From: an uncultured Parabacteroides sp.
Lineage (GTDB): Bacteria; Bacteroidota; Bacteroidia; Bacteroidales; Tannerellaceae
DNA length: 62,557 nucleotides
Direction of reading: 5' to 3'
Assembly (NCBI GenBank): GCA_949298575.1
Contig: CASFXH010000011.1
Location: 1-62,557 of the forward strand
The notes beneath the pieces are model-generated. The model did no database searches, was not told where the DNA came from, and saw only the letters and a list, made by a program, of their open reading frames with translations. Shown here one piece after another: positions 27,219-37,828 of the stretch (the stretch's first letter is position 1; every line of letters starts with the position of its first letter). The position numbers and the translations under genes were made by a program.

Positions 27219-27728
27219 TTACTCCGCTTTATTCTCCTCAGTAACAGGAGCCTCAGAAGACGCATCTACGGTTTGTTGCGGCTGCTCAGCCACCGCCTCA
27301 TTTGTAGACTTCTTACGAGAACGACGGGTTCTTGTCACCTTCTTAGCCGTCGTATCTTTCAACATGTTCTCGTTGTAATCAACCAACTCAATAAAGCACA
27401 TCGCAGCATTATCACCCAACCGATAACCCGTCTTGATAATACGAGTATATCCTCCTGGACGATCAGCGATCTTTTGAGCAACGCCATTAAACAACTCCGT
27501 TACAATATACTTATTTTGCAAATGTTTAAAAACTTGACGCCTCGAATGAGTCGTATCCGTCTTTGATCTCGTCAAAATCGGCTCAACATACTTCCGCAAA
27601 GCCTTCGCCTTAGCGACAGTCGTGAAAATGCGTTTGTGTTTGATCAATGAAGAAGCCATATTCGCCAACATTGCTTTCCGATGCGCACTCTTACGACCAA
27701 GGTGATTAAACTTCTTATTATGTCTCAT
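27219..27728 (-). CDS. rplQ: 50S ribosomal protein L17
   Basis: Large-subunit protein near the exit tunnel. The conserved core ([20 protein letters not shown], about 1-125) is followed by a Lys/Arg then Glu/Ala-rich tail of about 45 residues. That makes 169 residues against about 127 in E. coli; such tails are usual in Bacteroidetes. It is the last gene of the superoperon, 5 nt after rpoA. Confidence 0.97.
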   Translation of the reverse strand: MRHNKKFNHLGRKSAHRKAMLANMASSLIKHKRIFTTVAKAKALRKYVEPILTRSKTDTTHSRRQVFKHLQNKYIVTELFNGVAQKIADRPGGYTRIIKTGYRLGDNAAMCFIELVDYNENMLKDTTAKKVTRTRRSRKKSTNEAVAEQPQQTVDASSEAPVTEENKAE

Positions 27729-27733
27729 CGTTA

Positions 27734-28726
27734 TTAATCTTTATCTAATTTATACTTCGTGATATCCATACCGAATGAAAGGTTCAAGCTTTCAAGCAAT
27801 TCATCAAGCTCCGTAAGCGACTTCTTACCAAAGTTCCTGAATTTCAATAAGTCGTTCTTGTTAAATTTCACCAACTCACCTAAAGTTTCAACATCAGCGG
27901 CTTTCAAGCAATTAAGTGCACGAACGGAGAGATCCATGTCCGCCAATTTACTCTTCAACAATTGACGCATATGCAAAACTTCCTCATCAAATTCTTCATT
28001 GCCCTCCGTATCCGTGTTCTCGAGAGCAATCTTCTCGTCGGAGAATAACATGAAATGATGAATTAAAATCTTAGCAGCCTCTTTCAACGCTTCTTTCGGA
28101 TGAATTGAACCATCGGTAGAAATTTCGAGGACCAATTTCTCATAGTCCGTCTTCTGCTCTACACGATAATTTTCAACAGAATATTTAACGTTGCGAATTG
28201 GGGTATAAATCGAATCAATCGCAATGACATTAGCCTCCGCATTCGGATCCCGATTTTCATCGGCAGGGACATAACCACGTCCCTTATTGATCGTCAATTC
28301 AATCTGGAAGCTTGCGCTCGGATCCAGTCGACAAATGACTAAATCTGGATTCAAGACCTCAAATCCCGTTAAATGCTTACCAATATCACCGGCTTTGAAC
28401 ACTTCCGTACCCGAAACAGTAATACAAACTTTCTCATTCTCGATATCGTCGACAAAATGTTTGAAACGAACTTGTTTCAAATTGAGGATCATGTTCGTTA
28501 CATCTTCCATCACGCCAGGAATCGTTCCAAACTCATGGTTGACTCCCTCTATTTTGATTGATGTAATGGCGAAACCCTCAAGAGACGATAGGAGAATACG
28601 GCGCAAAGCATTGCCTATGGTAATGCCGTAGCCAGGCTCCAACGGACGAAATTCGAATTTACCGAAAAAGTTGTCCGCCTCCAACATTAATACTTTATCA
28701 GGTTTTTGAAATGCTAAAATCGCCAT
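27734..28726 (-). CDS. rpoA: RNA polymerase subunit alpha
   Basis: Scaffold subunit of RNA polymerase. The N-terminal domain (about 1-230) dimerises and binds beta and beta'. The C-terminal domain (about 250-320, with [20 protein letters not shown]) contacts UP elements and activators. I start at the ATG giving [12 protein letters not shown], the usual Bacteroidales N-terminus, rather than an in-frame codon 9 nt upstream. It lies between rpsD and rplQ in the alpha operon. Confidence 0.97.
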   Translation of the reverse strand: MAILAFQKPDKVLMLEADNFFGKFEFRPLEPGYGITIGNALRRILLSSLEGFAITSIKIEGVNHEFGTIPGVMEDVTNMILNLKQVRFKHFVDDIENEKVCITVSGTEVFKAGDIGKHLTGFEVLNPDLVICRLDPSASFQIELTINKGRGYVPADENRDPNAEANVIAIDSIYTPIRNVKYSVENYRVEQKTDYEKLVLEISTDGSIHPKEALKEAAKILIHHFMLFSDEKIALENTDTEGNEEFDEEVLHMRQLLKSKLADMDLSVRALNCLKAADVETLGELVKFNKNDLLKFRNFGKKSLTELDELLESLNLSFGMDITKYKLDKD

Positions 28727-28735
28727 GGATATCAA

Positions 28736-29344
28736 TTATTGTTTAGAATACAACTCTACAATTAACTGTTCTTTGATGTTTTCAGGAATATCCGCTCTTG
28801 CCGGTACATGAAGCATTTTACCACACAATGCCGCTTGATCCCATTCAAACCACGGATATTTGCTGTGATTAAATCCAGCCAACGAATCAGCAATCACTTC
28901 CAGAGACTTAGACTTCTCACGAACGCCAACAATCTGACCTGGTTTTACGGAATAAGAAGGAATATTCACAACACTTCCATCGACCGTAATATGACGATGA
29001 GAAACCAACTGACGTGCGGCCGCACGCGTAGGAGCGATTCCTAAACGGAATACGACATTATCCAAACGGCTTTCCAGCAATTGAAGCAAATTCTCACCCG
29101 TAATACCTTTTTTACGTGAAGCCTTTTCAAATAAGTTCCGGAATTGACGCTCCAACACGCCATAAGTATATTTCGCCTTTTGCTTTTCTTTTAACTGAGT
29201 ACCATACTCAGAAGTCTTTCTTTTTCTTAAATTCCCATGTTGTCCAGGAGGATAGTTCTTCTTTGAAAGAACTTTATCCGCACCGAATATCGCCTCGCCA
29301 AATTTACGGGCAATTTTTGTTCTTGGTCCAGTATATCTTGCCAT
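28736..29344 (-). CDS. rpsD: 30S ribosomal protein S4
   Basis: Primary 16S rRNA-binding protein that nucleates 30S assembly. The 202 residues start [17 protein letters not shown]; the S4 RNA-binding domain is at about 92-155 ([13 protein letters not shown]). There is no zinc-binding cysteine cluster, so it is the zinc-independent form. In many bacteria S4 represses the alpha operon, but no leader structure was identified here. Confidence 0.97.
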   Translation of the reverse strand: MARYTGPRTKIARKFGEAIFGADKVLSKKNYPPGQHGNLRKRKTSEYGTQLKEKQKAKYTYGVLERQFRNLFEKASRKKGITGENLLQLLESRLDNVVFRLGIAPTRAAARQLVSHRHITVDGSVVNIPSYSVKPGQIVGVREKSKSLEVIADSLAGFNHSKYPWFEWDQAALCGKMLHVPARADIPENIKEQLIVELYSKQ

Positions 29345-29471
29345 TTTATTTAACTTTTAAATTTTACTTGAATCAAGAACCGTGCAGCCGCGATTACAGA
29401 GAGGATAAGGTTATTTTGCAATCTATTCACAATTCCCGATTCAAATACAATTAAGAAAAACCAATAATAAT

Positions 29472-29861
29472 TTATACTCTTCTTTTCTTAGGAGGACGAC
29501 ATCCATTATGTGGCAATGGTGTCACGTCAATAATCTCTGTCACCTCAATTCCCGCACCATGGATCGTACGAATAGCGGATTCACGTCCGTTTCCTGGCCC
29601 CTTTACATAGACCTTAACCTTACGCAAGCCCAAATCATACGCAACTTTCGCACAATCCTGTGCGGCCATCTGAGCAGCGTAAGGCGTGTTCTTCTTAGAG
29701 CTCCGGAAGCCCATCTTCCCTGCCGAAGACCAGCTAATTACCTGCCCTTCGCTATTAGCCAAAGACACAATAATGTTGTTAAAAGATGAATGAATGTGCG
29801 CTTGGCCACAAGCGTCAACCTTCACATTTCTTTTTTTTGCTGCGACTGTTTTTTTTGCCAT
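29472..29861 (-). CDS. rpsK: 30S ribosomal protein S11
   Basis: Platform protein contacting the E-site mRNA region. It has 129 residues with the conserved [14 protein letters not shown] loop and the C-terminal [13 protein letters not shown]. It is 14 nt after rpsM; the 127-nt gap to rpsD holds only AT-rich sequence. Confidence 0.98.
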   Translation of the reverse strand: MAKKTVAAKKRNVKVDACGQAHIHSSFNNIIVSLANSEGQVISWSSAGKMGFRSSKKNTPYAAQMAAQDCAKVAYDLGLRKVKVYVKGPGNGRESAIRTIHGAGIEVTEIIDVTPLPHNGCRPPKKRRV

Positions 29862-29875
29862 ATCAACTCTAATTA

Positions 29876-30256
29876 TTATTTAGTAGCCTTTTTCTTATTT
29901 GCAACTGTTTTCTTCTTCCCCTTACGAGTCCGTGCATTATTCTTCGTGCTTTGACCTCTTACCGGAAGGCCTAAACGGTGACGAATTCCACGATAACAAC
30001 CAATATCCATCAAACGCTTGATGTTCAGTTGGACCTCAGAGCGAAGGTCTCCCTCCACTTTATACTCTGCACCAATGATTTCACGAACTTTAGCCGCTTG
30101 ATCATCAGTCCAATCTTTAACTTTGATGTCACGATCAACACCAGCTTTCGCCAAAATAGAGTTTGCCGCACTCCGACCAATTCCATAAATATAGGTCAAG
30201 GCAATCTCTCCTCTCTTATTTTGTGGCAGGTCTACACCAACAATTCTTATAGCCAT
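29876..30256 (-). CDS. rpsM: 30S ribosomal protein S13
   Basis: Head protein contacting tRNA and the 50S subunit. The 126 residues start [41 protein letters not shown] is typical (shortened here to [11 protein letters not shown]), followed by a lysine-rich tail. A TATTTTCGCG box 22 nt upstream could provide an internal promoter for rpsM-rpsK-rpsD-rpoA-rplQ. Confidence 0.98.
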   Translation of the reverse strand: MAIRIVGVDLPQNKRGEIALTYIYGIGRSAANSILAKAGVDRDIKVKDWTDDQAAKVREIIGAEYKVEGDLRSEVQLNIKRLMDIGCYRGIRHRLGLPVRGQSTKNNARTRKGKKKTVANKKKATK

Positions 30257-30277
30257 ATTTCTTACATTTTTTTATTT

Positions 30278-30287
30278 CGCGAAAATA
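30278..30287 (-). promoter_or_regulatory. Variant -7 box TATTTTCGCG before rpsM
   Basis: TATTTTCGCG on the minus strand lies in the rpmJ-rpsM gap, 22-31 nt before the rpsM start. It belongs to the TAYYTTCGCG set and would give the alpha operon its own promoter inside the superoperon. Confidence 0.4.
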
Positions 30288-30293
30288 ATAATT

Positions 30294-30410
30294 TTATCCT
30301 TGACGTAATTTATACTTAGGATTTTTCTTATTAATCACATACAAGCGTCCTTTTCTCCTGACAATCTTGCACTCAGGAGTCCGCTTTTTCACAGAAGCTC
30401 TAACTTTCAT
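30294..30410 (-). CDS. rpmJ: 50S ribosomal protein L36
   Basis: A 38-residue small 50S protein ([17 protein letters not shown]..., ending KYKLRQG). Of the four zinc ligands (three Cys, one His) of the zinc-binding form, only one cysteine remains, so this is the zinc-independent (C-minus) type. It sits between infA and rpsM, the standard position. Confidence 0.95.
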   Translation of the reverse strand: MKVRASVKKRTPECKIVRRKGRLYVINKKNPKYKLRQG

Positions 30411-30424
30411 ATCGTATTCATTTT

Positions 30425-30643
30425 TTATTTATATCTAAAAGCTATTCTACCTTTCGACAGATCATAGGGGGACATTTCCACCCGTACCTTATCTCCCGGA
30501 AGAATTTTAATATAATGCATCCGCATTTTCCCGGAAATATGAGCCGTTATCTCATGCCCATTCTCCAACTCTACACGAAACATCGCATTTGACAATGCTT
30601 CCACTATCACACCATCTTTCTCAATTGCCGCTTGCTTAGCCAT
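30425..30643 (-). CDS. infA: Translation initiation factor IF-1
   Basis: A 72-residue S1/OB-fold protein that binds the 30S A site and assists IF-2 and IF-3. The sequence [20 protein letters not shown] is typical, as are [19 protein letters not shown] and the RGRI-like end (shown by position). It follows map after 8 nt. Confidence 0.97.
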   Translation of the reverse strand: MAKQAAIEKDGVIVEALSNAMFRVELENGHEITAHISGKMRMHYIKILPGDKVRVEMSPYDLSKGRIAFRYK

Positions 30644-30651
30644 TTTTCAAT

Positions 30652-31431
30652 TCACTTATTATTAAGCACCTTTTCTAAAAAATCAAACGAAGATAATATC
30701 CGAGGCCCCTCTGGATAAATTGCGATACAATGTTCAAAATGGGCCGATGGTTTTCGGTCTCTGGTTCGAACAGTCCAACCATCCTTTTCAAAAACCACAT
30801 TCTTACTCCCCATATTGATCATAGGTTCAATACAAATACACATCCCCTTACGTAATAGAGAACCACAACCCCGCCGTCCATAATTAGGAACTTCAGGCTC
30901 TTCATGCATCTGCCTTCCAATACCATGTCCTACCAATTCACGCACGACCGAATAGCCATTAGCCTCATTATAAACCTGAACAGCAGAACTAATATCACCT
31001 ATTCGATGTCCTTCGACAGCAGCTTGTATCCCTATATAAAGAGATTCCTTTGTCGTTTTTAATAACCGTCGAACCTCTACAGAAACTTCACCCACCTCAA
31101 AAGTATATGCGGAATCACCCACAAATCCATTCAAAACTGTACCACAATCTATCGATACAATATCCCCATCTTCTAAGATTCTCTTCGAAGACGGTATGCC
31201 ATGTACCACTTGCTCATTTACTGATACGCAAATAGAATTCGGGAATCCCCCATATCCTAAAAACGCAGGTGTAGCCCCATGATCACGAATAAACTCTTCC
31301 GCAATCTTATCCAAAGCCAGAGTCGTCACACCTGGGGAAATATGTTTAGCTAATTCTCCCAAAGTCATGCCAACCAGCTGATTAGCATGATACATCAGTT
31401 CTATTTCTTCCTCTGTTTTTAGATAAATCAT
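30652..31431 (-). CDS. map: Methionine aminopeptidase, type I
   Basis: Removes the N-terminal methionine from new proteins in the cytosol. The five metal ligands are visible: two aspartates (VSIDCG and VGDSAYTF), a histidine (GHGIGRQMHEEP) and two glutamates (CIEPMIN and the distal HFEHC region). The ATG giving MIYLKTEEEIELM is chosen; an in-frame TTG 9 nt upstream would overlap the secY stop codon. It lies directly after secY; adk, often found here in other phyla, is absent. Confidence 0.96.
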   Translation of the reverse strand: MIYLKTEEEIELMYHANQLVGMTLGELAKHISPGVTTLALDKIAEEFIRDHGATPAFLGYGGFPNSICVSVNEQVVHGIPSSKRILEDGDIVSIDCGTVLNGFVGDSAYTFEVGEVSVEVRRLLKTTKESLYIGIQAAVEGHRIGDISSAVQVYNEANGYSVVRELVGHGIGRQMHEEPEVPNYGRRGCGSLLRKGMCICIEPMINMGSKNVVFEKDGWTVRTRDRKPSAHFEHCIAIYPEGPRILSSFDFLEKVLNNK

Positions 31432-31436
31432 CTCAA

Positions 31437-32771
31437 TCAATAAGCTACAGCCGCGCGACCTTTGATTCTTCCTGATTTCAACAACCCGTCATAATGACGC
31501 ATCAACAAATGGCTTTCGATCTGTTGCAACGTATCTAAAACCACACCAACAAGAATCAACAAGGAAGTTCCTCCAAAAAATTGAGAAAACTCCATACTCA
31601 CACCCGCAATTCTCGCAAAAGCAGGCAAGATTGCGACAAGCGCCAAGAAGAATGCTCCCGGAAGCGTAATGCGATCCATAATGGTGTCCAAGTATTCTTT
31701 CGTGTCCCGACCTGGTTTAACTCCAGGGATAAAACCATTATTACGTTTTAAATCATCAGACATTTGCGTCGGATTAATCGTGATTGCCGTATAAAAATAG
31801 GTAAATAAGATAATCAAAACCGCAAATACGAAATTATACCAGAATCCCGTATTATCCATAAAAGCCGCCCAAAATCCTGATTGCTCACTAGAAGTCGAAA
31901 AGCCCACGATGGATATAGGAATAAACATAATCGCTTGAGCAAAGATGATTGGCATCACATTTGCCGCATTGACCTTCAATGGAATATATTGTCGGGCTCC
32001 GCCATATTGTTTGTTACCAATAATTCTCTTCGCATATTGCACAGGAACTTTTCTCGTCCCTTGTACCAGCAAAATAGCGCCTGCGATCACCAGCAATAAA
32101 AATAACATTTCAAAAAGAAACATCACCAAACCGCCAGTTCTTTCACTTGTCCGAGACACAAACTCTTGAAACAAAGAATGAGGAAGACGAGCGATAATAC
32201 CAACTAAGATAATAAAAGATATACCATTTCCCACGCCCTTATCGGTTATACGCTCACCCAACCACAGGATAAACATACTTCCCGCCGCAAGAATTATCGC
32301 AGAAGATACCGTAAACCAAATTCCTCCAGGTAACGTCGCACCCACAGCCTTCAGCTGGACACTCAAGTTCACCAAATAAGTTGGTCCTTGAAATAAAAGA
32401 ATAGCCACCGTCAGATACCGCGTCCATTGGTTAATCTTCCGTCTCCCACTCTCTCCTTCTCTTTGCAATTTCTGAAACGAAGGAACAGCGATCGCTAACA
32501 ATTGCATCACGATAGAAGCGGAAATATAAGGCATGATTCCCAACGCAAAGATGGAAGCATTAGAAAACGCACCACCTGAAAACATATCCAACAAAGCCAT
32601 CAAACCACCTCGGGTCTGTTCTTGCAAAGCAGTCAATGCTTTTGGATCAATACCCGGAAGCACCACATAAGTTCCAAAACGATAAATCGCCACAAACAAA
32701 AGAGTGGTGAGGATCCGATTTCTCAGATCCTCAATCTTCCAGATATTCTTTATTGTTTCAACAGCTCTCAT
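31437..32771 (-). CDS. secY: Protein translocase subunit SecY
   Basis: Channel subunit of the Sec translocon in the inner membrane, 444 residues with ten predicted membrane segments. The plug and TM2 region reads MALLDMFSGGAFSNASIFALG (positions about 54-74), and PGRDTKEYLD marks the ribosome/SecA-binding C5 loop. It follows rplO after 3 nt. Confidence 0.98.
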   Translation of the reverse strand: MRAVETIKNIWKIEDLRNRILTTLLFVAIYRFGTYVVLPGIDPKALTALQEQTRGGLMALLDMFSGGAFSNASIFALGIMPYISASIVMQLLAIAVPSFQKLQREGESGRRKINQWTRYLTVAILLFQGPTYLVNLSVQLKAVGATLPGGIWFTVSSAIILAAGSMFILWLGERITDKGVGNGISFIILVGIIARLPHSLFQEFVSRTSERTGGLVMFLFEMLFLLLVIAGAILLVQGTRKVPVQYAKRIIGNKQYGGARQYIPLKVNAANVMPIIFAQAIMFIPISIVGFSTSSEQSGFWAAFMDNTGFWYNFVFAVLIILFTYFYTAITINPTQMSDDLKRNNGFIPGVKPGRDTKEYLDTIMDRITLPGAFFLALVAILPAFARIAGVSMEFSQFFGGTSLLILVGVVLDTLQQIESHLLMRHYDGLLKSGRIKGRAAVAY

Positions 32772-32774
32772 ATC

Positions 32775-33221
32775 TTAGAGTTTAACAACCGATCCACCTA
32801 CAGCCGTAATAGCAGCCTCCGCAGCCTTCGAAAATGCGTGCGCCTCTACCTCAAGCTTCGTTTTCAACTCTCCTTTAGCCAAAATTTTAACCAACGCAGA
32901 AGAGGAAACAAAACCCGCTTCTCTCAACTCTTTAATACCGATTCTCGTGAGATTTTTCGTCTCCGCTAATTGCTGTAAAGAGGAAATATTAACCGCTCTA
33001 TATTCTACTCTATTGATATTCTTGAAACCGAATTTAGGCAAACGCCGCTGGATAGGCATCTGACCTCCCTCAAAGCCAATCTTACGCTTATAACCAGATC
33101 TAGACTTAGCACCCTTATGACCTCTTGTAGAAGTTCCTCCTAAACCAGAACCCGGACCACGGCCAACTCTCTTCCGTTCCCGCGTGGAACCAGCCGCAGG
33201 TTTCAAATTTGACAAATCCAT
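32775..33221 (-). CDS. rplO: 50S ribosomal protein L15
   Basis: A 148-residue 50S assembly protein with the glycine-rich basic N-terminus (RKRVGRGPGSGLGGTSTRGHKG region, about 16-37) and the conserved C-terminal fold. It is 34 nt after rpmD and 3 nt before secY. Confidence 0.98.
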   Translation of the reverse strand: MDLSNLKPAAGSTRERKRVGRGPGSGLGGTSTRGHKGAKSRSGYKRKIGFEGGQMPIQRRLPKFGFKNINRVEYRAVNISSLQQLAETKNLTRIGIKELREAGFVSSSALVKILAKGELKTKLEVEAHAFSKAAEAAITAVGGSVVKL

Positions 33222-33255
33222 ATTATAGCTAATTAAATATCAAACACAATAAACA

Positions 33256-33432
33256 TTACTTCTCAACAGAAACCAAATGCTTAACTTTTTCCACCATGCC
33301 CAAAATAGAAGGCGTAGCTTCATGTTCAACTACTTGATTCATTTTTCTCAAACCCAGTGCATCTAATGTGCCTTTTTGATCCTTCGGACAATTTATTCTA
33401 CTCCGAACTTGCTTAATCTTAATCGTTGCCAT
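33256..33432 (-). CDS. rpmD: 50S ribosomal protein L30
   Basis: A 58-residue protein, MATIKIKQVRSRINCPKDQK then GTLDALGLRKMNQ, matching L30 throughout. It sits between rpsE and rplO as expected. Confidence 0.95.
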   Translation of the reverse strand: MATIKIKQVRSRINCPKDQKGTLDALGLRKMNQVVEHEATPSILGMVEKVKHLVSVEK

Positions 33433-33450
33433 AAATAAATTTCCTCCGAA

Positions 33451-33963
33451 TTAACCCTTAAACACCTTTTCTACTGAAATCCCACGATTCTGAGCGACCA
33501 TATAAGGATCTCTCAATTCACAAAGTGCAGCAATTGTGGCCTTAACCAAATTATGAGGATTAGAAGATCCCTTTGATTTCGCCAAAACATCCGAAATGCC
33601 CACACTCTCCAATACGGCACGCATAGCACCACCTGCCTTTACTCCCGTACCATGAGATGCTGGACAAATCAAGACTTTCGCACCGCCAAATTTAGCAATC
33701 TGCGCATGAGGTATTGTCCCTTTATAAACAGGAACTTTGACCAAATTCTTCTTAGCAGCCTCTACCCCTTTGGCGATCGCAGCGGTCACTTCCCCAGCTT
33801 TACCTAGGCCCCAGCCTACGATACCTTCACCATTCCCTACAACGACAATAGCGGCAAAACTGAACGTACGACCACCCTTCGTCACCTTTGTAACGCGGTT
33901 GATCGCCACAAGCCTATCTTTCAATTCCAAGTCGTTGGTTGATTTAACTCTATTATTTACCAT
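33451..33963 (-). CDS. rpsE: 30S ribosomal protein S5
   Basis: A 170-residue protein near the mRNA entry site, involved in decoding fidelity. It has the N-terminal double-stranded-RNA-binding-like domain ([20 protein letters not shown]) and a C-terminal domain. The spectinomycin-contact loop (VTKVTKGGR) is intact. Confidence 0.98.
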   Translation of the reverse strand: MVNNRVKSTNDLELKDRLVAINRVTKVTKGGRTFSFAAIVVVGNGEGIVGWGLGKAGEVTAAIAKGVEAAKKNLVKVPVYKGTIPHAQIAKFGGAKVLICPASHGTGVKAGGAMRAVLESVGISDVLAKSKGSSNPHNLVKATIAALCELRDPYMVAQNRGISVEKVFKG

Positions 33964-33969
33964 CTTCTA

Positions 33970-34314
33970 TTAAAATTTAAGGCCGCCATTGCGTGCAGCA
34001 TCCGCCAATTCTTTAACTCTACCATGATACAAATAACCATTCCGATCGAAAACGACTGTCACGACACCCGCTTCCTGAGCAGCCTTGGCAATCAGCTCAC
34101 CGACTTTAGCCGCAATCTCTTTTTTCGGAGCTTTCATATCAAGCTTTAACGATGAAGCCGAAGCCAGAGTTCTTCCCGTGACATCATCAATCACTTGAGC
34201 GTAGATCTGTTTATTGCTTCTGAATACAGTCAAACGTGGACGCTCAGCCGTACCTGAAATTTTTTTACGAATTCCAGTTTTTATCTTTATTCTTCTTTCT
34301 ACTTTCGTTAACAT
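33970..34314 (-). CDS. rplR: 50S ribosomal protein L18
   Basis: A 114-residue 5S rRNA-binding protein with a basic N-terminus ([20 protein letters not shown]) and the core ending [16 protein letters not shown]. It is 19 nt after rplF and 6 nt before rpsE. Confidence 0.98.
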   Translation of the reverse strand: MLTKVERRIKIKTGIRKKISGTAERPRLTVFRSNKQIYAQVIDDVTGRTLASASSLKLDMKAPKKEIAAKVGELIAKAAQEAGVVTVVFDRNGYLYHGRVKELADAARNGGLKF

Positions 34315-34333
34315 GATAATTCCCGTTTACGCA

Positions 34334-34885
34334 TTATTTACCTGCAGACTTACCAGACTTACGACGAATCTCTTCACCCACAAACTTAATACCCTTACCT
34401 TTATAAGGCTCTGGCATTCGGAATGAACGGATCTTAGCGCAAACCTGTCCCAATAATTGCTTATCAGCCGACTCCAAGATGATAAGAGGATTCTTATTTC
34501 TTTCAGACTTTGTCTCAATCTTGATTTCCTTAGGCAACATCATATAAATATTATGTGTATAGCCCAAAGACAAATCCAAAATCTGTCCCGTATTTGTAAC
34601 ACGGTAACCTACACCCACAAGCTCCAACTCTTTCTTGTATCCCTCAGAACATCCAACAATCATATTGTTAATTAATGCCCGATACAAGCCATGCAAAGCC
34701 CGATGCTCTTTATCGTTAGAGGGACGAGTCACATGAACAATACCATCCTCTACCTCAACTTTAATGTCAGGATTAACAGCTTGCGTTAACTCACCTTTCG
34801 GTCCTTTCACCTTTACAATATTATCCTCAATGGCAATCGTTACACCTGCCGGAATATGAATTGGCAATTTACCTATTCTTGACAT
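34334..34885 (-). CDS. rplF: 50S ribosomal protein L6
   Basis: A 183-residue, two-domain protein near the sarcin-ricin loop. The start MSRIGKLPIHIPAGV is the family norm and is preceded by a purine-rich AGGAGGAG, unusual in this phylum, where Shine-Dalgarno sites are often weak. The C-terminus has PEPYKGKGIKFVGE. Confidence 0.98.
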   Translation of the reverse strand: MSRIGKLPIHIPAGVTIAIEDNIVKVKGPKGELTQAVNPDIKVEVEDGIVHVTRPSNDKEHRALHGLYRALINNMIVGCSEGYKKELELVGVGYRVTNTGQILDLSLGYTHNIYMMLPKEIKIETKSERNKNPLIILESADKQLLGQVCAKIRSFRMPEPYKGKGIKFVGEEIRRKSGKSAGK

Positions 34886-34903
34886 CCTACTTCTCCTCCT
34901 CAA

Positions 34904-35299
34904 TTAATAAACATAACACAATATCTCGCCACCTATCTTCATCTCACGAGCTTCCTTGTCTGTCATCACCCCCTTAGAAGTAGAAAGAACAGCAATACCT
35001 AAACCATTCAATACACGAGGCATCTTTTTATAACCCGTATATTTGCGCAAACCTGGAGTAGAAACCCTTTCGAGCTTCTTAATCGCATTCACCTTATTCA
35101 CCAAATCGTACTTTAAGGCGATTTTGATTGTTCCTTGTGGACCATCTTCAATAAACTTAAAATTAAGAATGTATCCTTTTTCAAAAAGGATCTTAGTGAT
35201 CTCTTTCTTTAAATTTGACGCAGGAATTTCGACCACTCTGTGTCTCGCTTTAATCGCATTACGCAACCGCGTCAAATAATCTGCAATAGGATCTGTCAT
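34904..35299 (-). CDS. rpsH: 30S ribosomal protein S8
   Basis: A 131-residue primary 16S rRNA-binding protein. It starts MTDPIADYLTRLRNA and has the conserved STSKGVMTD near the end. In enterobacteria S8 represses the spc operon. Confidence 0.98.
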   Translation of the reverse strand: MTDPIADYLTRLRNAIKARHRVVEIPASNLKKEITKILFEKGYILNFKFIEDGPQGTIKIALKYDLVNKVNAIKKLERVSTPGLRKYTGYKKMPRVLNGLGIAVLSTSKGVMTDKEAREMKIGGEILCYVY

Positions 35300-35357
35300 A
35301 AAAACTTAATTAAATTGATCCGGACATCCGGACAATATTTAAACAAAAAACTTGAAA

Positions 35358-35627
35358 TTACCAACTCGCTTTTTTTACACCCGGGATTAAACCTTGCGAA
35401 GCCATCTCACGGAATTGAATACGAGAAATGCCAAATTGACGTATATAACCTTTCGGACGTCCCGTAATCTTACAACGGTTGTGCAAACGAACCGGAGAGG
35501 CATTTTTAGGCAGAGCTTGCAATGCCTCATAATTCCCTTCAGCCTTCAATTGCGCTCTTTTAGCGGCATACTTAGCAACAAGCTTCGCTCTTTTAACCTC
35601 ACGAGCTTTCATTGATTCCTTAGCCAT
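35358..35627 (-). CDS. rpsN: 30S ribosomal protein S14
   Basis: An 89-residue protein of the zinc-independent S14 class: [20 protein letters not shown] is present but without paired CxxC motifs. It is 2 nt after rplE. Confidence 0.97.
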   Translation of the reverse strand: MAKESMKAREVKRAKLVAKYAAKRAQLKAEGNYEALQALPKNASPVRLHNRCKITGRPKGYIRQFGISRIQFREMASQGLIPGVKKASW

Positions 35628-35629
35628 AA

Positions 35630-36190
35630 CTACTTAGATTTATTTTCGTTTTTAAAAGGCAACCCAAATTCCTTCAAAAGAGCATAACCTTCCTCATCAG
35701 TTTTCGCTGAGGTCACAAAGGTAATATTCATTCCCATAATTTTGGTAATGTTATCAATATTAATTTCAGGGAAAATAATTTGCTCCTGAATACCTAATGT
35801 ATAATTACCTCTTCCATCCAATTGACTCTTTATTCCCTTAAAGTCACGAATACGGGGGAGAGAAATTCGGATCAGTTTCTCTAAAAACTCATACATTTGC
35901 TCACGACGCAACGTTACCATCACGCCAATAGGCATTTTCTTACGCAACTTAAAATTAGAGATATCCTTTCTAGAAACTGTCGCAACCGCCTTTTGTCCTG
36001 TGATAGCTGTCAGTTCACTAATAGCAACATCAATAATTTTCTTATCAGCCACCGCAATACCTAAACCTTGATTGATTACGATTTTCTTTAAGGCCGGAAC
36101 TTGCATCACTGATTTATATCCAAACTCTTTCAATAAAGCGGGAACAATCCGCTCCTTATATTCTTTCTTAAGATTGGCCGTATTGCCCAT
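35630..36190 (-). CDS. rplE: 50S ribosomal protein L5
   Basis: A 186-residue 5S rRNA-binding protein ([36 protein letters not shown]). The ATG at 36190 overlaps the rplX stop by one base, and the preceding in-frame codon is GTG. I prefer the ATG. Confidence 0.97.
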   Translation of the reverse strand: MGNTANLKKEYKERIVPALLKEFGYKSVMQVPALKKIVINQGLGIAVADKKIIDVAISELTAITGQKAVATVSRKDISNFKLRKKMPIGVMVTLRREQMYEFLEKLIRISLPRIRDFKGIKSQLDGRGNYTLGIQEQIIFPEINIDNITKIMGMNITFVTSAKTDEEGYALLKEFGLPFKNENKSK

Positions 36191-36510
36191 CACTTAATCT
36201 CCTCTCCTGATTTTTTTGAATAACGCACTAAAGACCCACTCTCATCTCTCCTACGTCCAATCCGAGTTGGCTTACCAGTCTTCGGATCTAATACGTTCAG
36301 GTTCGAAATATGAATTGGAGCCTCTTTTCTCTCAATACCTCCTTGAGGATTTTTCGCACTTGGTTTCGTGTGCTTGGATACCATATTAACTCCTTCAACA
36401 ACAGCTCGCTGTTCTTTTACTAACACGCGAAGGATACGCCCAGTCTTACCTTTATCATCCCCAGCGTTAACAAAAACGATATCCCCTTTTCGAATATGTA
36501 ACTTACTCAT
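36190..36510 (-). CDS. rplX: 50S ribosomal protein L24
   Basis: A 106-residue assembly-initiator protein with the KOW motif ([20 protein letters not shown], about 9-28). It overlaps rplE by one base. Confidence 0.97.
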   Translation of the reverse strand: MSKLHIRKGDIVFVNAGDDKGKTGRILRVLVKEQRAVVEGVNMVSKHTKPSAKNPQGGIERKEAPIHISNLNVLDPKTGKPTRIGRRRDESGSLVRYSKKSGEEIK

Positions 36511-36530
36511 CAGTTATCAGATTTACACAA

Positions 36531-36896
36531 TTAAAGAACTTCCGGAGCAAGTGATACAATTTTCATATTAGAAGCACGCAACTCTCTAGCAACAGGGCCA
36601 AAAATACGACTTCCACGAATATCACCACTTGCGTTCAGTAAAACACATGCATTATCATCAAAACGAATGTATGAACCATCCGCACGACGAACCTCTTTCT
36701 TTGTCCTTACGATAACAGCTTTTGATACGGCACCTTTCTTTATATCACTCGACGGGATCACACTCTTAATCGCCACAACGATCACATCACCTACCGAAGC
36801 ATAACGTCTTTTTGTGCCACCTAATACGCGAATGCACAAAGCCTCTTTCGCACCACTATTATCCGCTACTACTAATCTAGATTCTTGTTGTATCAT
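36531..36896 (-). CDS. rplN: 50S ribosomal protein L14
   Basis: A 121-residue intersubunit-bridge protein ([36 protein letters not shown] end). It is one nucleotide after rpsQ and matches the family over its full length. Confidence 0.98.
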   Translation of the reverse strand: MIQQESRLVVADNSGAKEALCIRVLGGTKRRYASVGDVIVVAIKSVIPSSDIKKGAVSKAVIVRTKKEVRRADGSYIRFDDNACVLLNASGDIRGSRIFGPVARELRASNMKIVSLAPEVL

Positions 36897-36897
36897 G

Positions 36898-37155
36898 CTA
36901 CTTAGCCCTTTCGATAATTTGAACTAATCTCCATCTCTTTGTTTTGCTCAAAGGACGAGTCTCCATAATACGGACTCTATCTCCAATGTTGCACTCGTTC
37001 TTTTCATCATGTGCGTGATACTTCTTTGTCTTATTGACATACTTTCCATAGATCGGATGTTTTTCCTTCCATTTAACCGCAACAGTAATAGTCTTATCCA
37101 TTTTGTTGCTTAATACCACGCCAGTTCTTTCCTTCCTTAAATTTCTAGTTTCCAT
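36898..37155 (-). CDS. rpsQ: 30S ribosomal protein S17
   Basis: An 85-residue OB-fold 16S-binding protein ([37 protein letters not shown]). Confidence 0.97.
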   Translation of the reverse strand: METRNLRKERTGVVLSNKMDKTITVAVKWKEKHPIYGKYVNKTKKYHAHDEKNECNIGDRVRIMETRPLSKTKRWRLVQIIERAK

Positions 37156-37168
37156 CAGGCTTTTCCCT

Positions 37169-37366
37169 TTATTTGTTGTTAAGTTCTCTCTGACGCAATT
37201 CTGTTTTCATGCGTGCGATCAATTTGCGTTGCTTCTTGATCTGAGAAGGATTATCAAGCGGAGTTATACTATGATTGATACGCATTTTATCGTAAGCGAT
37301 TACCTCCGCATCAATTCTCTCTCGCAACTCCCTAGTACTTAATTCTCTAATTTCTGCATTCTTCAT
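37169..37366 (-). CDS. rpmC: 50S ribosomal protein L29
   Basis: A 65-residue helical-hairpin protein at the exit tunnel ([33 protein letters not shown]). Confidence 0.96.
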   Translation of the reverse strand: MKNAEIRELSTRELRERIDAEVIAYDKMRINHSITPLDNPSQIKKQRKLIARMKTELRQRELNNK

Positions 37367-37371
37367 AATAA

Positions 37372-37806
37372 TTACGCATTTTGATTTTGCATATCATAAT
37401 CACGTCTCACAACAAACTTAGTCGTTATAGGTAATTTTTGCGCCGCCAAACGCAACGCTTCTTTTGCGATCTCAAAAGAAACACCCTCGACCTCAAAAAT
37501 CATACGACCCGGAGTTACAGGAGCGACAAAACCTTCCGGATTACCTTTACCTTTACCCATACGAACCTCGGCTGGCTTCTTAGTGATCGGCTTATCCGGA
37601 AATATTCTTACCCATACTTGACCTTGACGCTGCATATAACGCGTAACAGCGATACGGGCAGCCTCTATTTGCCGGCCTGTAATCCATTTACTTTCTAATG
37701 ACTTTATACCAAAAGATCCGAAAGCCAGCTGATTACCACGCTGAGCATTTCCTTTCATGCGGCCCTTTTGCTGTCTTCTGAACTTGGTTTTCTTTGGTTG
37801 TAACAT
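37372..37806 (-). CDS. rplP: 50S ribosomal protein L16
   Basis: A 144-residue protein near the A site and peptidyl-transferase centre ([39 protein letters not shown]). It lies between rpsC and rpmC. Confidence 0.98.
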   Translation of the reverse strand: MLQPKKTKFRRQQKGRMKGNAQRGNQLAFGSFGIKSLESKWITGRQIEAARIAVTRYMQRQGQVWVRIFPDKPITKKPAEVRMGKGKGNPEGFVAPVTPGRMIFEVEGVSFEIAKEALRLAAQKLPITTKFVVRRDYDMQNQNA

Positions 37807-37828
37807 CTCTTTCTAATTCTTCTAACGT